A stretch of DNA of 64,000 nucleotides from Neiella holothuriorum (GTDB lineage Bacteria > Pseudomonadota > Gammaproteobacteria > Enterobacterales > Neiellaceae). The position numbers and the translations under genes are program-made. Location: the NCBI RefSeq assembly GCF_019457915.1, contig NZ_JAHZSS010000002.1:124001-188000 (forward strand), given 5' to 3'. How positions within the stretch are numbered: the first letter of the stretch is position 1; each line of letters opens with the position of its first letter. This document shows positions 28,119 to 37,848 of the stretch, piece by piece. The notes under the pieces are model-generated. The model saw only the letters and a list, made by a program, of their open reading frames with translations. It searched no databases and had not been told where the DNA came from.

Positions 28119-29606
28119 ATGGCGAACTACTTCAACACCCTAAACCTGAGACAGCAACTTGCTCAGCTTGGCGTGTGTCGCTTCATGAAACGTGACGAAT
28201 TTGCAGACGGCTGCAACGTCCTCAAAGGTAAAAAAGTCGTGATTGTTGGTTGTGGCGCTCAAGGCCTTAACCAAGGTCTGAACATGCGTGACTCTGGCTT
28301 AGATGTTAGCTACGCCCTGCGTGAAGCTGCCATTAAAGAAAAGCGCGCATCGTGGCAGCAAGCCACTGACAACGGTTTCACCGTTGGTACGTACCAAGAA
28401 TTGATCCCAACTGCGGATTTGGTGTGCAACCTGACGCCAGATAAGCAACACACCAATGTTGTTGAAACAGTTATGCCGCTGATGAAGCAAGGCGCAATCT
28501 TGGGTTATTCCCATGGTTTCAACATCGTTGAAGAGGGCATGCAAATCCGTGATGACCTGACGGTTGTGATGGTTGCACCTAAGTGTCCAGGCTCTGAAGT
28601 ACGCGAAGAGTACAAGCGTGGCTTTGGTGTCCCTACGTTGATTGCGGTTCACCCAGAAAATGACCCACAAGGTATTGGCTACGATATTGCTAAAGCTTGG
28701 GCGTCTGCTACTGGCGGTGACCGTGCTGGCGTATTGTCGTCTTCATTCGTGGCAGAAGTTAAGTCTGACTTGATGGGCGAGCAAACAATTCTGTGTGGCA
28801 TGCTGCAAACCGGCGCAATTCTCGGTCACGAGAAAATGGTTGCCGACGGCATGGACTCAGCCTACGCCGCAAAACTGATTCAGTACGGTTGGGAAACTGT
28901 TACAGAAGCGCTCAAGATTGGTGGCATCAGCTTGATGATGGACCGCCTGAGCAACCCAGCCAAAGTGAAAGCTTATGACTTGGCTGAAGAGTTAAAGGAA
29001 TTACTCGCCCCATTATTCCAAAAGCACATGGACGACATTATTGCCGGTGAATTCTCTGGCACCATGATGGAAGACTGGGCAAACGATGATGCTAACTTGC
29101 TGAAATGGCGTGAAGAAACAGCCGAAACCAGCTTTGAAAAAGCACCAGAATGTGATGCTGAAATCAACGAACAAGAGTTCTTCGATAAAGGTATCTTGCT
29201 GGTTGCCATGATCAAAGCAGGCGTAGAGCTAGCCTTCGAAACCATGGTAGACGCGGGCATCATTGAAGAGTCGGCTTATTATGAGTCGCTCCACGAAACC
29301 CCGCTTATTGCAAACACCATTGCTCGCCGCAAATTGTACGAAATGAACGTGGTGATTTCAGATACTGCCGAATATGGCAACTATCTGTTCTCACACGCTG
29401 CCGTGCCATTGCTGCGTGAAAAACTCATGCCTAACCTGACGACTGAAGTCATTGGTAAAGGGATTGAATTTGAGAGCAATAGTGTGGACAACATGCGCTT
29501 GGCTGAAGTTAACGAAGCCGTTCGCAACCACCCTATCGAGATTGTCGGTAAGACCCTACGCGGGTACATGACCGACATGAAACGGATTGTAGAAGTTTCT
29601 CAGTGA
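28119..29606 (+). CDS. ilvC: Ketol-acid reductoisomerase (class II)
   Basis: The product has 495 residues, the long enterobacterial (class II) form. The NADPH-binding motif is [21 protein letters not shown], and the Mg-binding residues lie in the duplicated helical domain ([18 protein letters not shown], then a second copy with [20 protein letters not shown]). It converts acetolactate or acetohydroxybutyrate to the dihydroxy acids used by IlvD. A -10-like TAAGAT near 28071 lies beside the IlvY operator. It has its own terminator. Confidence 0.97.
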   Translation: MANYFNTLNLRQQLAQLGVCRFMKRDEFADGCNVLKGKKVVIVGCGAQGLNQGLNMRDSGLDVSYALREAAIKEKRASWQQATDNGFTVGTYQELIPTADLVCNLTPDKQHTNVVETVMPLMKQGAILGYSHGFNIVEEGMQIRDDLTVVMVAPKCPGSEVREEYKRGFGVPTLIAVHPENDPQGIGYDIAKAWASATGGDRAGVLSSSFVAEVKSDLMGEQTILCGMLQTGAILGHEKMVADGMDSAYAAKLIQYGWETVTEALKIGGISLMMDRLSNPAKVKAYDLAEELKELLAPLFQKHMDDIIAGEFSGTMMEDWANDDANLLKWREETAETSFEKAPECDAEINEQEFFDKGILLVAMIKAGVELAFETMVDAGIIEESAYYESLHETPLIANTIARRKLYEMNVVISDTAEYGNYLFSHAAVPLLREKLMPNLTTEVIGKGIEFESNSVDNMRLAEVNEAVRNHPIEIVGKTLRGYMTDMKRIVEVSQ

Positions 29607-29634
29607 CCTGACTGTCGGTAGTTTGTAGTATGTT

Positions 29635-29661
29635 GCCCAACCTTGTGTTGGGCTTTTTTTT
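29635..29661 (+). terminator. Terminator of ilvC
   Basis: GCCCAAC (29635-29641) pairs with GTTGGGC (29647-29653) across a 5-base loop, followed by eight T. Confidence 0.92.
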
Positions 29662-30526
29662 GCCTTTTTCGTGCGTTGTGCTTCGTTAAGCTCGCTCGCA
29701 ATACTCTCGGTATTGCTTCAAATATTTGCCTTGAACTTTCCTAGTCACTGATGCAAAAAACACTTACCTATTCAGAGCGGCGTTCGCCTCGCCCAACTTC
29801 GAAAAAGCACCAACCGGTATTAGCGTTAAAGCTACTCGAGATACTCTTCGTACCCCCTCAGCCCGTTGCGTAAAAATCCAATTGCAATTGGCGCAAAGTC
29901 TCTAACGCTATCCAGCGAGTTTCAACAAATCCATGCGCCCAAACCCTGCAGTAAGAGCGCCGGTCAAAGGCTTATGTTGTTTGGTGAAAATGAGCTGTCG
30001 TGGAGGTTAGCCGGCGCTTTGACAAGGCATATCCGCGGCATAATCAACTTACTTGCCGTTCGTTTAGCGGGCAGTGTCTGCGCGACAAAAAAATGAAAAG
30101 TTGGTTTATTTTTCCGCGGGTATTCGTTGTAACACGATGAATAACAATGAGATTAATTGACTATGGTTCGATTGAATACGGTGATATAAATAAATTAAAT
30201 TCATTCATAAATTATTATGCTGGCTTGGCTTTGTAATAATTATCTTGTCGTGGCCTGGTTAATATTAATAATTGCAATCAACCTTTTATAAGATCTGCTT
30301 ATTTAAGTGATGCTGTATTAGGTGTTGCTTCATTAGTTTTGTGATTGTCTGTTTTGTTTGGTCCGCTTGACATCATTGTTTTTAATAGTATTGTTTTTAA
30401 TGAGATTCATTCTGAATTTCATTTTCTCCCTGTGCTCGGATAGCCAATAATAAAAAGAACAAGCTGGAATTAATAGGCATTACTTGCCTGTTATTTTTGC
30501 GGCCAAACTTCAAGGAAGATAGTTAT
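29662..30526. other. Long gap before the acyltransferase gene, strongly AT-rich in its second half
   Basis: About 865 bases without a supported gene. The first half (to about 30090) has normal base composition and a 76-codon open frame (29866-30096) without a Shine-Dalgarno; it may be a gene remnant. The second half (30090-30500) is very rich in A and T, with a tandem ATTGTTTTTAATA/ATTGTTTTTAATG repeat near 30375-30400. Such AT-rich DNA is often an H-NS-like silencing target and marks acquired genes. Confidence 0.6.
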
Positions 30527-32389
30527 ATGAGTTCTTTTTTTCGTGCAGAAATTCAAGGCTTAAGAGCTTTGGCTGTGATCAGCGTGGTGCTGTATCACGT
30601 GACGCCACACTACTTGCCTGGCGGCTTCGTTGGGGTTGATGCCTTCTTCGTAATATCCGGTTATTTAATTATTGGATTTATTTATCGGGATCTGATTCAG
30701 GGGAAATTTAGTTTTTTAGACTTCTATCGCCGACGTGTTCAGCGATTAATGCCTGCCTATTTATTTGTTTTAGTTCCGACAGCGATACTTTGTGCCAAAG
30801 TACTCGGCTACGCTGACTTTGACAATTACATTAGCTCTTTATTATCTTCTTTATTATATGTCTCTAATTTTTGGTTTTATAGCCAAACAGGTTACTTTGA
30901 TTTTCCACTTCATTCATCTGCCCTTCTTCACACTTGGTCGTTATCAGTAGAAGAGCAGTTTTATATTATATTTCCAATAGTTATTGTTCTTCTCTACAAG
31001 TTTTTAAAGCGCTGGATGTTCTATGCCTTAGGCGCCATGGCCTTGGCGAGTTTTGCCCTCAGCGAATGGTTTCTGTCGACCAATGAGTCGTTTGTCTTTT
31101 TTGGTAGCCAATTCCGCTTTTGGCAGTTTATCGTCGGTGGATTCATTGCGATGAACCAAGTGTCGCCGCCCAAGCAGGCATGGGTGCGTGAATCTATTAC
31201 GGCTACCGGGCTGTTAGCCTTACTGGTTTGCTTTGTTTTTTACGACAAAGAGCAGATGTCCTTTCCTGGCGTTAACGCACTATTACCGACTTTTGCAACG
31301 GCAATGATCCTTTATGCTTGCCGTGCCGGCGACTGGACCCACCGCGCCCTTTCTATTGCGCCGATGCGTTATGTTGGCGACATTTCTTATTCGCTCTACC
31401 TATGGCATTGGCCTGTTTTTGTCTTATTTTCGCTCATCTATGGTGTTGATCTGAGCTTGCTGGATCGTCTTTGGATTTTGGTTATTTCAGTGGGGCTGGC
31501 GTCGGTCACTTACCATCTTGTTGAAGAGCCCACCCGAAAAATGTGTTTTCGAGCTAGACCTTGGCTGCCTATCCAAACATCTATCACGGTGTGCGCATTG
31601 GTCTCTGTGAGTATTGTGCCCCTCAAAAATTGGAAAGAAAGCCTCTATTCAGAAGACCAGTTGAATTACGCCGATTATTTAAATTACGGAGAGGAAGGAT
31701 TTCGTTTAGGCGAATGTTTTCTAACCAAGGAGCACAACAGTGCCGAGCTGTTCAATAAAGATACCTGCTTAGAAAAATCGTCAAGTAAGCAAAGCTTGTT
31801 GCTGATTGGCGATAGCCACGCTGCTCACTGGTATTCGGCTTTAAATGAGTTGGTGTCCAGCGAATATAGCATCTCTCAGGTAACGGCCAGTGGCTGTAAA
31901 CCAACCGTTCAATATAAGGGCGAAACGCGCTGTACTGATTTAGTGAAGTGGGCCTATGACGATCTTATCGTCAACGAACAATTTGATGTGGTGATTTTAG
32001 CTGGCCGATGGACTGAAGAAGATGCTGATTATCTCGGTGTTACCGTGGAGCGAATTGCCCTGCATGCTGACAAAGTCATTGTGTTTGGGCCTGTGCTTGA
32101 ATACCGAGATGACTTGCCAAGGATTTTAGCGCGAGTGTCTAAAGAAGAAGTCGCTTCATTTAATAACTATCAGAAAATTCAGCAAGCGGATCAGGAGCTG
32201 AAGTTAACCACTAAAAACACCAATGCGACTTATGTGTCGATTCTAGATCAAATGTGTCAAACGCCGATGAGTTGCACAACCTTGGTTAACAATTCCCCAA
32301 TGCAATTTGATTATGGCCATTTAACACACGATGGCGCGCTGTATGTATTACAGCAACTGGCAATTTTCGGTACGGGCAAGGAGTCCTAG
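30527..32389 (+). CDS. OafA-type acyltransferase fused to an SGNH domain
   Basis: The product has 620 residues. The first about 350 residues form an Acyltransferase-3 domain: GLRALAVISVVLYHVTP carries the essential His, and FVGVDAFFVISGYL and YRRRVQRLMPAYL follow, with ten or so membrane helices. The C-terminal third is a periplasmic SGNH hydrolase-like domain with GDSH (about 427-430) and the terminal DxxH-like YGHLTHDG. Members O-acetylate lipopolysaccharide or other surface sugars. The ATG at 30527 has AGGA upstream; the longer frame from 30497 is unlikely. The gene is AT-richer than its neighbours at its 5' end and follows an AT-rich gap, suggesting acquisition. Confidence 0.9.
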   Translation: MSSFFRAEIQGLRALAVISVVLYHVTPHYLPGGFVGVDAFFVISGYLIIGFIYRDLIQGKFSFLDFYRRRVQRLMPAYLFVLVPTAILCAKVLGYADFDNYISSLLSSLLYVSNFWFYSQTGYFDFPLHSSALLHTWSLSVEEQFYIIFPIVIVLLYKFLKRWMFYALGAMALASFALSEWFLSTNESFVFFGSQFRFWQFIVGGFIAMNQVSPPKQAWVRESITATGLLALLVCFVFYDKEQMSFPGVNALLPTFATAMILYACRAGDWTHRALSIAPMRYVGDISYSLYLWHWPVFVLFSLIYGVDLSLLDRLWILVISVGLASVTYHLVEEPTRKMCFRARPWLPIQTSITVCALVSVSIVPLKNWKESLYSEDQLNYADYLNYGEEGFRLGECFLTKEHNSAELFNKDTCLEKSSSKQSLLLIGDSHAAHWYSALNELVSSEYSISQVTASGCKPTVQYKGETRCTDLVKWAYDDLIVNEQFDVVILAGRWTEEDADYLGVTVERIALHADKVIVFGPVLEYRDDLPRILARVSKEEVASFNNYQKIQQADQELKLTTKNTNATYVSILDQMCQTPMSCTTLVNNSPMQFDYGHLTHDGALYVLQQLAIFGTGKES

Positions 32390-32605
32390 TGCGGGCAGGC
32401 TTGTCAGAAAAGCAATGTAGCGCCAAATTAAGATGAAGTGCTGAATTATTGAGCGATGAAAGCATGGCTCATTGGTAGGCGATAACACGAATGGGAAGTT
32501 TTGAGCTGGCGAATATTTTACGTCCGGCCAAGGAACAAACGCGTTCGGCTAATGCCGGCTGGTTGGGGGAGCCGGCATTAAGCTGAGCGTTTTTAAAAGC
32601 GTTGC

Positions 32606-32890
32606 TTACAGGGTGTAAGACTTAATGCTGGCAACGTCAGCGCTTGGCTGATGCTTGCGAGAGAAAGAAGCAATGGTACGGCCATTACACACCAGAGCAC
32701 GAGTTTCGTATTTGCTCAAACCCTTTTCTTTACCAATTTCTTCAGCAACTTGCAGGCCTTGTGTGGCAGCAGCAACACAGACTTGAGTTTCAATATTGTC
32801 GTTGGCAGCAACAAACTTCACAGAAGGTGAAGCAAAAGTAGGCGCAGCGAACAAAGCGAAAGTAGCAACAACAGCAGCAACAGTTTTCAT
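32606..32890 (-). CDS. Small secreted DUF3718-like protein
   Basis: The product has 94 residues. A signal peptide ends near TFASPS. The mature part has two Cys (in ETQVCVAAATQ and RALVCNGRTIASF) that may form a disulfide, and the pattern FVAANDNIETQVCVAA fits DUF3718, a small exported family of Shewanella and relatives with no known role. A Shine-Dalgarno (GAGG) is found upstream. It stands alone, between the acyltransferase gene and the EF-hand gene. Confidence 0.72.
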   Translation of the reverse strand: MKTVAAVVATFALFAAPTFASPSVKFVAANDNIETQVCVAAATQGLQVAEEIGKEKGLSKYETRALVCNGRTIASFSRKHQPSADVASIKSYTL

Positions 32891-33207
32891 AATTAACCTC
32901 AGCGTATTAATCGTTTAAAAATAAAGTATTCGATTGTTGGTTTGAGAGCCTTGCGGCCATCAACTTGAAACGAATTGTGACCTCTATCACATAATTAGTC
33001 AACAAAAAACGTGATGCGCGTCACATAAAGTGGCTGTTTTTAACATTTTAGAAAACCGCTATTTGTTCATTTTTCAATAAAAACAAAGAGATGGTTGTTT
33101 GTTGACGTAGAGGTGCCTGATATTTTGCCGATTCCTCAATGTCTCCACAGTTTTTGCAAACTGCTGCAGTAGGATGAGTAGCGTCAACATCAACCTTGGA
33201 GGCGACA

Positions 33208-33504
33208 ATGTCCCGACTATCCCAATATGCCCTAGGTCTTGCCTTGTGCTTGTCCGTCGCTGCACAAGCGAATGCAAACCGCCCTGAACGAGGTGAGCGT
33301 CCAACGCCACCAAGCTTCGCTGAACTTGATCTCGATGGAGATGGCTCAGTGAGTTATGAAGAATTCCTTTCTAGCGAAGTACCGAACAATGATCATGACA
33401 TGATCTTTGGTCACATGGATGCCGATGGCGATGGCATTTTGTCTGAAGATGAAGTGACCAACCATGAGCCGCCAGAAAGAGGTGAGCGAGGAGAGCGTCG
33501 CTAG
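33208..33504 (+). CDS. Small secreted EF-hand protein
   Basis: The product has 98 residues. A signal peptide (cut near QANANRP) is followed by two calcium-binding EF-hand loops: DLDGDGSVSYEE and DADGDGILSEDE, each with acidic residues at positions 1, 3, 5 and 12. A charged Arg/Glu/Gly-rich tail (ERGERGERR) and a similar stretch after the signal peptide flank them. The ATG at 33208 has GGAGG 5 bases upstream. Periplasmic calcium sensing or buffering is likely; the partner is unknown. Confidence 0.82.
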   Translation: MSRLSQYALGLALCLSVAAQANANRPERGERPTPPSFAELDLDGDGSVSYEEFLSSEVPNNDHDMIFGHMDADGDGILSEDEVTNHEPPERGERGERR

Positions 33505-33795
33505 TACTACTAATTGTTTAGGTGGCAGAGCTGTTAAACACCCTCCCCCTTAGTCCATCCCGTTTCGGCTTTGTCACCGCCTCTATCTGAGGCGTTTCTT
33601 ACCACCACCATTCGTGATTTTTTTTCGCCCCAGCTTATTGCCCGGTAATGCTTATCCATTTGAAGTACGGCTTGCTGCCATAACCTCTATGTAACCTTTT
33701 CGTCATATTCCACGTGTAGTTCGCGCTTTCTGCACGGTTTTTGCGCATTTGTTTTTTAGCATGAACTTACTTCTAGAAATGGTGGGGGCACTGCG
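33505..33795. other. Promoter region of the CotH operon
   Basis: About 290 bases between the EF-hand gene and the CotH gene. It contains pyrimidine-rich stretches and no clear terminator. No named regulatory site was recognised. Confidence 0.4.
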
Positions 33796-36357
33796 ATGCG
33801 CAAAGAAACAAAGGAATTTGTAGTTATATTTTTTAGCTGGCTGGCATTACTCAGCTGTGGTGGTTCCGGTAGTAGCGACACGGACTATAGCGAAGAGCCG
33901 AGCGATGACACGCCGGAAACATCGGTCAGCATAGTGGTAAACGAAGTTGTTGCTGATCCTGCTGATGGTGGCAACGACTGGATTGAAATTTACGCCGTTG
34001 AAGGGCCGATTGACCTTAGCGATTACAGCCTCGTTGACGATAACGCTGATCGCGATCCGCAAAGCTTGCCGGATGTGATCTTGGCAACAGGTGAGTTCAT
34101 CGTGATTGAAGCGATTGACGAAGATGACGTTGATTCGGTTGACGGCTATTACGTGACCTTTAAATTAGGTAGCGATGATGCCGTATCACTGCTCGATAGC
34201 AATGGCGACACAGTTTCGGAGCTGGACTGGGACGATGGTGATGCGCCAGAAGGTTACAGTTATGGCTTAACCACCGACGGCGGTGATAACGCAGACACCT
34301 TAACGCCAACGCCCGGCGCAGCAAACGAACAAACATCCGATCCAGTAAGTACCATTCCCGATGACCTTTTGACGAACCATGATGCGCCGGTTCGGCTCAA
34401 TGAAGTGGTCGCTAAAGACGCCGATGGCGGTGAAGACTGGTTTGAGTTGTATGTTGTTGCGGGCCCCGTTGATTTATCTGACTACAGTATTACCGACGAA
34501 ACCGATACCTTGGTTGATCTGCCGGATGTGACTTTAACCACCGGCCAGTACTACCGAATTTACGCCACTGATGAAGCGCTGAGCGAGGTTGATACGGTTG
34601 CCTTTAAACTTGGAGCCAGCGATAGCTTACGACTATATCAGGGTGATGATTTAGTTGATGAGTTGAGCTGGAGCAAAGGTGATGCCCTCATTGGTGCCAG
34701 CTTTGGCCGTTACCCAGACGGCAGTGACGCTACTTTTACCCTCGCGCCAACCCTAGAAGCCACCAATATTAAGGCCAGTCTTGATGGGCTGATGATCAGT
34801 GAAGTGGTCGCTAATGCTGACGATAGCGGTGACGACTGGTTTGAATTGATTAACCTGAGCAGCGCCAATATCGACTTAAGCGACTACCAAGTCATTGACG
34901 ATAGCGAAGACGATGAACCTTCGGATCTGCCTGCCATTACGCTAGCGCCAGGTGACTATGTGGTGATTTATGCCACGGATAGTGAGATCAGTGCTGATTC
35001 TGTGCCTTTCAAACTCGGCAACAGCGATTCGCTAAGTCTCTTACTTGATGATGAGACCGTTGATTATTTGGCGTGGGATGCTTCCGATGTGGTGGAAGGT
35101 TTTAGCTACGGCTTGGTCAGCACGGATAGCTCAGATGCCAATTTACTCTATCCGACTTGGGAGGCAGCCAATGAGCAGGCAACGGCGTTCGATCCTAGTG
35201 TGGTACGCAGTATCTATATTGATATTGATGACGACGATTGGGATGACATTTTAGATAACCCCGAAGATGAAGAATACCACCCTGCCGACCTAAGTTTTGA
35301 TGGCATTAGCTTGGAAGACGTGGCCATACGGACCAAAGGGAACTCGAGCTTGTCGGCCGTGGCACGCTCTACTAGTGATCGCTATAGCTTTAAAATCGAC
35401 ATCAATGAGTACGTTGATGGCCAGAAATTCTTTGGTCTGAAGAAGTTCGTACTGAACAATTCCTACAACGATCCTTCCTACATGCGTGAAGCCATTGCTT
35501 ATGACTTACTGCGTGAAATGGGTGTAGATGCGCCGGAATATAGCTATGTAAATCTCTATATCAATGACGAGTTGTTTGGCTTTTACCTGATGGTCGAAGT
35601 GATTGATGGCGAGTTTGTTGAAAAGCATTTCGACAATGAAAACGGCGATTTATACAAACCAGACGGCACCGGAAGTGACTTGGTGTGGATTGACGATGAC
35701 ATCAGTAGCTATTCCGAAATCAACCTGCAAAGCAACGAAGATAGCTCCGATCAAGGTGCCTTCATCGACTTTGTTAGCGATCTCGATAACGCCGACTTAG
35801 CCACCACGGATGTTGATAGCGTGCTTCGCTACTTAGCGGTGAGCGTGTCGCTTTCCAACCTCGATAGCTATCAAGGATCGCTCGCGCACAACTATTACAT
35901 CTATGAATCTGATGGCGTATTCAGTTTCTTACCATGGGATCTCAACGAGTCATTCGGCACGTTCTCTATGGGGTGTGGCAACGAAGACATTCGCGAACTG
36001 TACATCGATGAGCCGACCAGTGGTGATCTAGAAGACCGCCCGCTTATTGCTCATATCGTGGCCAACGATAGCTATCTGGCGCAATACCATAGCTATTTGT
36101 GGGAGCTGATTGATGGGCCGCTCGCCGACAGTGACTTTGCCAGCCGAGTTGATTTGTTGGCGGATCTGATTCGAGAGCATGTTGAAAATGACCCATCTGG
36201 TTTTTATGGCGCCGATGCGTTCGAACTTAATCTGACATCTACTTCCTATGGCTTCTATGGCTTAACCAGCTTCATGAGCTACCGAATCGACAACATGACC
36301 GAGCAATTGCAGGGTACGGCGCCTTCGTCGGGCAATGGCAATGGCTACTGTGATTGA
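33796..36357 (+). CDS. Lamin-tail / CotH-kinase-family lipoprotein
   Basis: The product has 853 residues and is strongly acidic. The lipobox LLSC predicts a lipid anchor. Three lamin-tail-like domains follow (about 45-180, 197-325, 327-455), each opening with a form of NEVVAxxxDxGxDWxEL and containing DLSDY. The CotH domain spans about 470-830: RTKGNSS, LKKFVLNNSYNDPSYMREAIAYDLLR, YKPDGTGSDL (about 619) and NYYIYESDGVFSFLPWDLN (about 699-717), where PWDLN carries the metal-binding Asp of CotH kinases. Known CotH proteins phosphorylate secreted proteins. It is first in a tight operon with a VTC-domain gene, DUF4956 and a porin. Confidence 0.88.
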   Translation: MRKETKEFVVIFFSWLALLSCGGSGSSDTDYSEEPSDDTPETSVSIVVNEVVADPADGGNDWIEIYAVEGPIDLSDYSLVDDNADRDPQSLPDVILATGEFIVIEAIDEDDVDSVDGYYVTFKLGSDDAVSLLDSNGDTVSELDWDDGDAPEGYSYGLTTDGGDNADTLTPTPGAANEQTSDPVSTIPDDLLTNHDAPVRLNEVVAKDADGGEDWFELYVVAGPVDLSDYSITDETDTLVDLPDVTLTTGQYYRIYATDEALSEVDTVAFKLGASDSLRLYQGDDLVDELSWSKGDALIGASFGRYPDGSDATFTLAPTLEATNIKASLDGLMISEVVANADDSGDDWFELINLSSANIDLSDYQVIDDSEDDEPSDLPAITLAPGDYVVIYATDSEISADSVPFKLGNSDSLSLLLDDETVDYLAWDASDVVEGFSYGLVSTDSSDANLLYPTWEAANEQATAFDPSVVRSIYIDIDDDDWDDILDNPEDEEYHPADLSFDGISLEDVAIRTKGNSSLSAVARSTSDRYSFKIDINEYVDGQKFFGLKKFVLNNSYNDPSYMREAIAYDLLREMGVDAPEYSYVNLYINDELFGFYLMVEVIDGEFVEKHFDNENGDLYKPDGTGSDLVWIDDDISSYSEINLQSNEDSSDQGAFIDFVSDLDNADLATTDVDSVLRYLAVSVSLSNLDSYQGSLAHNYYIYESDGVFSFLPWDLNESFGTFSMGCGNEDIRELYIDEPTSGDLEDRPLIAHIVANDSYLAQYHSYLWELIDGPLADSDFASRVDLLADLIREHVENDPSGFYGADAFELNLTSTSYGFYGLTSFMSYRIDNMTEQLQGTAPSSGNGNGYCD

Positions 36358-36409
36358 TTTGAAAGGCGAATACACCATGCACATCAACCACGGAATTAGA
36401 GGACAAGTG

Positions 36410-37222
36410 ATGGGATCAACCTTAACGCCAGACATTGAACAGGCCATAGCCGATAACTTGGCTTTATTCGACAGCCATGGTTTGGCTGATTTGAATAAGG
36501 CCAATCTTCAGGACCGGGTTGATTCAAAATTTGTATTGCCACTGGCACTGCTACCGCAGTTGTTGGTGCATTGCCGAAATCACTACAGTGCGCTGGAAAT
36601 TAACGGCAATCGCACATCGAGCTATTACAACCAGTATTTTGATACCGCGCAGATGCGATTCTATCAAGATCATCACAATGGCAAGCTCAATCGCTATAAG
36701 GTGCGCCAGCGCACCTACCTTGATACCAACACCCAATTCTTGGAAGTGAAGTTCAAAAATAACCAGCGCCGAACGATCAAAAGTAGGGTGGCGTGTGGTG
36801 ACAATTGGCAATCACAATTCGATTGCGAAAGCTTTATTCAACGCCAATTGGGCACCAACTATAGCAACCTGCAACTGGCGCAAGTGGGTGGTTATCGCCG
36901 CATTGCGCTGGCTAACGAGGCCATTCCAGAGCGGCTAACGTTGGACTTTGAGCTTTGGTATCAGGCGGCAGAGAACAGCGAACGCATCGAATTACCGGGC
37001 TTTTTCATTGCTGAATTGAAGCAATCGAAGCGCTCCAAATTGTCGCCGTTTTATCAGTTGATGTCGGCGCTTAATTACAGCCCCATTTCATTTAGCAAAT
37101 ATTGCATCGGCTGCGCTCTGACGCATCCAACACAAGTGAAGTACAACCGCTTTAAGCCCACCTTGATGAAATTAAACCAATTGACCGGCCGTCTGCCTTT
37201 TTCTGAATCCCGGAGTTACTGA
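36410..37222 (+). CDS. VTC-domain (polyphosphate polymerase-like) protein
   Basis: The product has 270 residues. The tunnel-fold motifs of VTC/CYTH-like polyphosphate polymerases are visible: RVDSKFVLPL, YFDTAQMRFYQDH, NRYKVRQRTY (paired Arg), FLEVKFKNNQRRTIKSR (Lys/Arg) and FFIAELKQSK (metal-binding Glu). In yeast Vtc4 this fold makes polyphosphate from ATP. No membrane segment is present, so it probably acts in the cytoplasm next to the DUF4956 membrane protein. The ATG at 36410 is chosen for AGAGG 7 bases upstream; ATGs at 36377 and 36335 are alternatives, the last overlapping the CotH gene. Confidence 0.87.
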   Translation: MGSTLTPDIEQAIADNLALFDSHGLADLNKANLQDRVDSKFVLPLALLPQLLVHCRNHYSALEINGNRTSSYYNQYFDTAQMRFYQDHHNGKLNRYKVRQRTYLDTNTQFLEVKFKNNQRRTIKSRVACGDNWQSQFDCESFIQRQLGTNYSNLQLAQVGGYRRIALANEAIPERLTLDFELWYQAAENSERIELPGFFIAELKQSKRSKLSPFYQLMSALNYSPISFSKYCIGCALTHPTQVKYNRFKPTLMKLNQLTGRLPFSESRSY

Positions 37223-37224
37223 AC

Positions 37225-37848
37225 ATGACTGAATTGACGTTTGAGCTGATATTTCGCTTTGCGGTGAATTGCGCCTCAATCTGTATGCTGTGTTACGGCT
37301 GTTATTATCGCATCAACAAAAATGCCACGGTGGCAGGCTCTTTTGTCTTGTTTGGTGTGGGCATTTTTGTCATTACCCGTGTGCTACACCGTGTTGATAT
37401 GTCAATGGAGTTCGCTTTCGGCTTGTTTGCGGTGTTTACCATGTTGCGCTATCGCACCGAAACCATCTCCATTAAAGGCATGACCTATTTATTTTTGGTT
37501 ACGGCGATTGCGTTGTTGACCGCGGTCAGCCGGATGCCGCTACTGCATGTCTTTGCGGTAAATGTTGCTCTGTGTGTGATTGCCTTTATGGTCGATACCC
37601 GCTTTTTTCAGGGGCGCTATCAAACGCAGCATATTTCCTATGAACGCATTGATAACATCAAGCCGCAAAACCGCGCCAAGTTGCTGCAAGATCTGCGCGA
37701 ACGCACAGGCCTTGATATCTCCAGCGTATCGGTAAATCACATTGATTTTCTCAAAGACACCGCCGAGCTAACGGTTCAGTACATTCCGGTTGATGATAGC
37801 CCTGCCGATGTCGCGCCGTTGCATAGCAAAGTGGAGCGTTCATCATGA
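37225..37848 (+). CDS. DUF4956 membrane protein
   Basis: The product has 207 residues. About five hydrophobic segments occupy residues 6-125 (including SMEFAFGLFAVFTMLRYR and the following TISIKGMTYLFLV), and a soluble C-terminal domain follows (ERIDNIKPQNRAKLLQDLRERTG). MLRYRTETISIKGMTYLF is the DUF4956 core. This family is often found beside VTC-domain and CotH genes, as here, but its role is not known. It starts 2 bases after the VTC stop and overlaps the porin gene by 4 bases, so these are translated together. Confidence 0.87.
   Translation: MTELTFELIFRFAVNCASICMLCYGCYYRINKNATVAGSFVLFGVGIFVITRVLHRVDMSMEFAFGLFAVFTMLRYRTETISIKGMTYLFLVTAIALLTAVSRMPLLHVFAVNVALCVIAFMVDTRFFQGRYQTQHISYERIDNIKPQNRAKLLQDLRERTGLDISSVSVNHIDFLKDTAELTVQYIPVDDSPADVAPLHSKVERSS

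Noticed and set aside
29950-30020. attC-like or integron site in the GCGCCGG ... CCGGCGC repeat
   Set aside because: The halves do not align as proper inverted arms and no GTTRRRY core or integrase is present.
29866-30096. 76-codon frame in the gap after ilvC
   Set aside because: It has no Shine-Dalgarno and no recognisable motif. It could be a remnant but is not supported as a gene.
32549-32576. Hairpin ATGCCGGCT ... AGCCGGCAT as a terminator
   Set aside because: A strong stem is present, but neither side has a T-run, so function is unclear.
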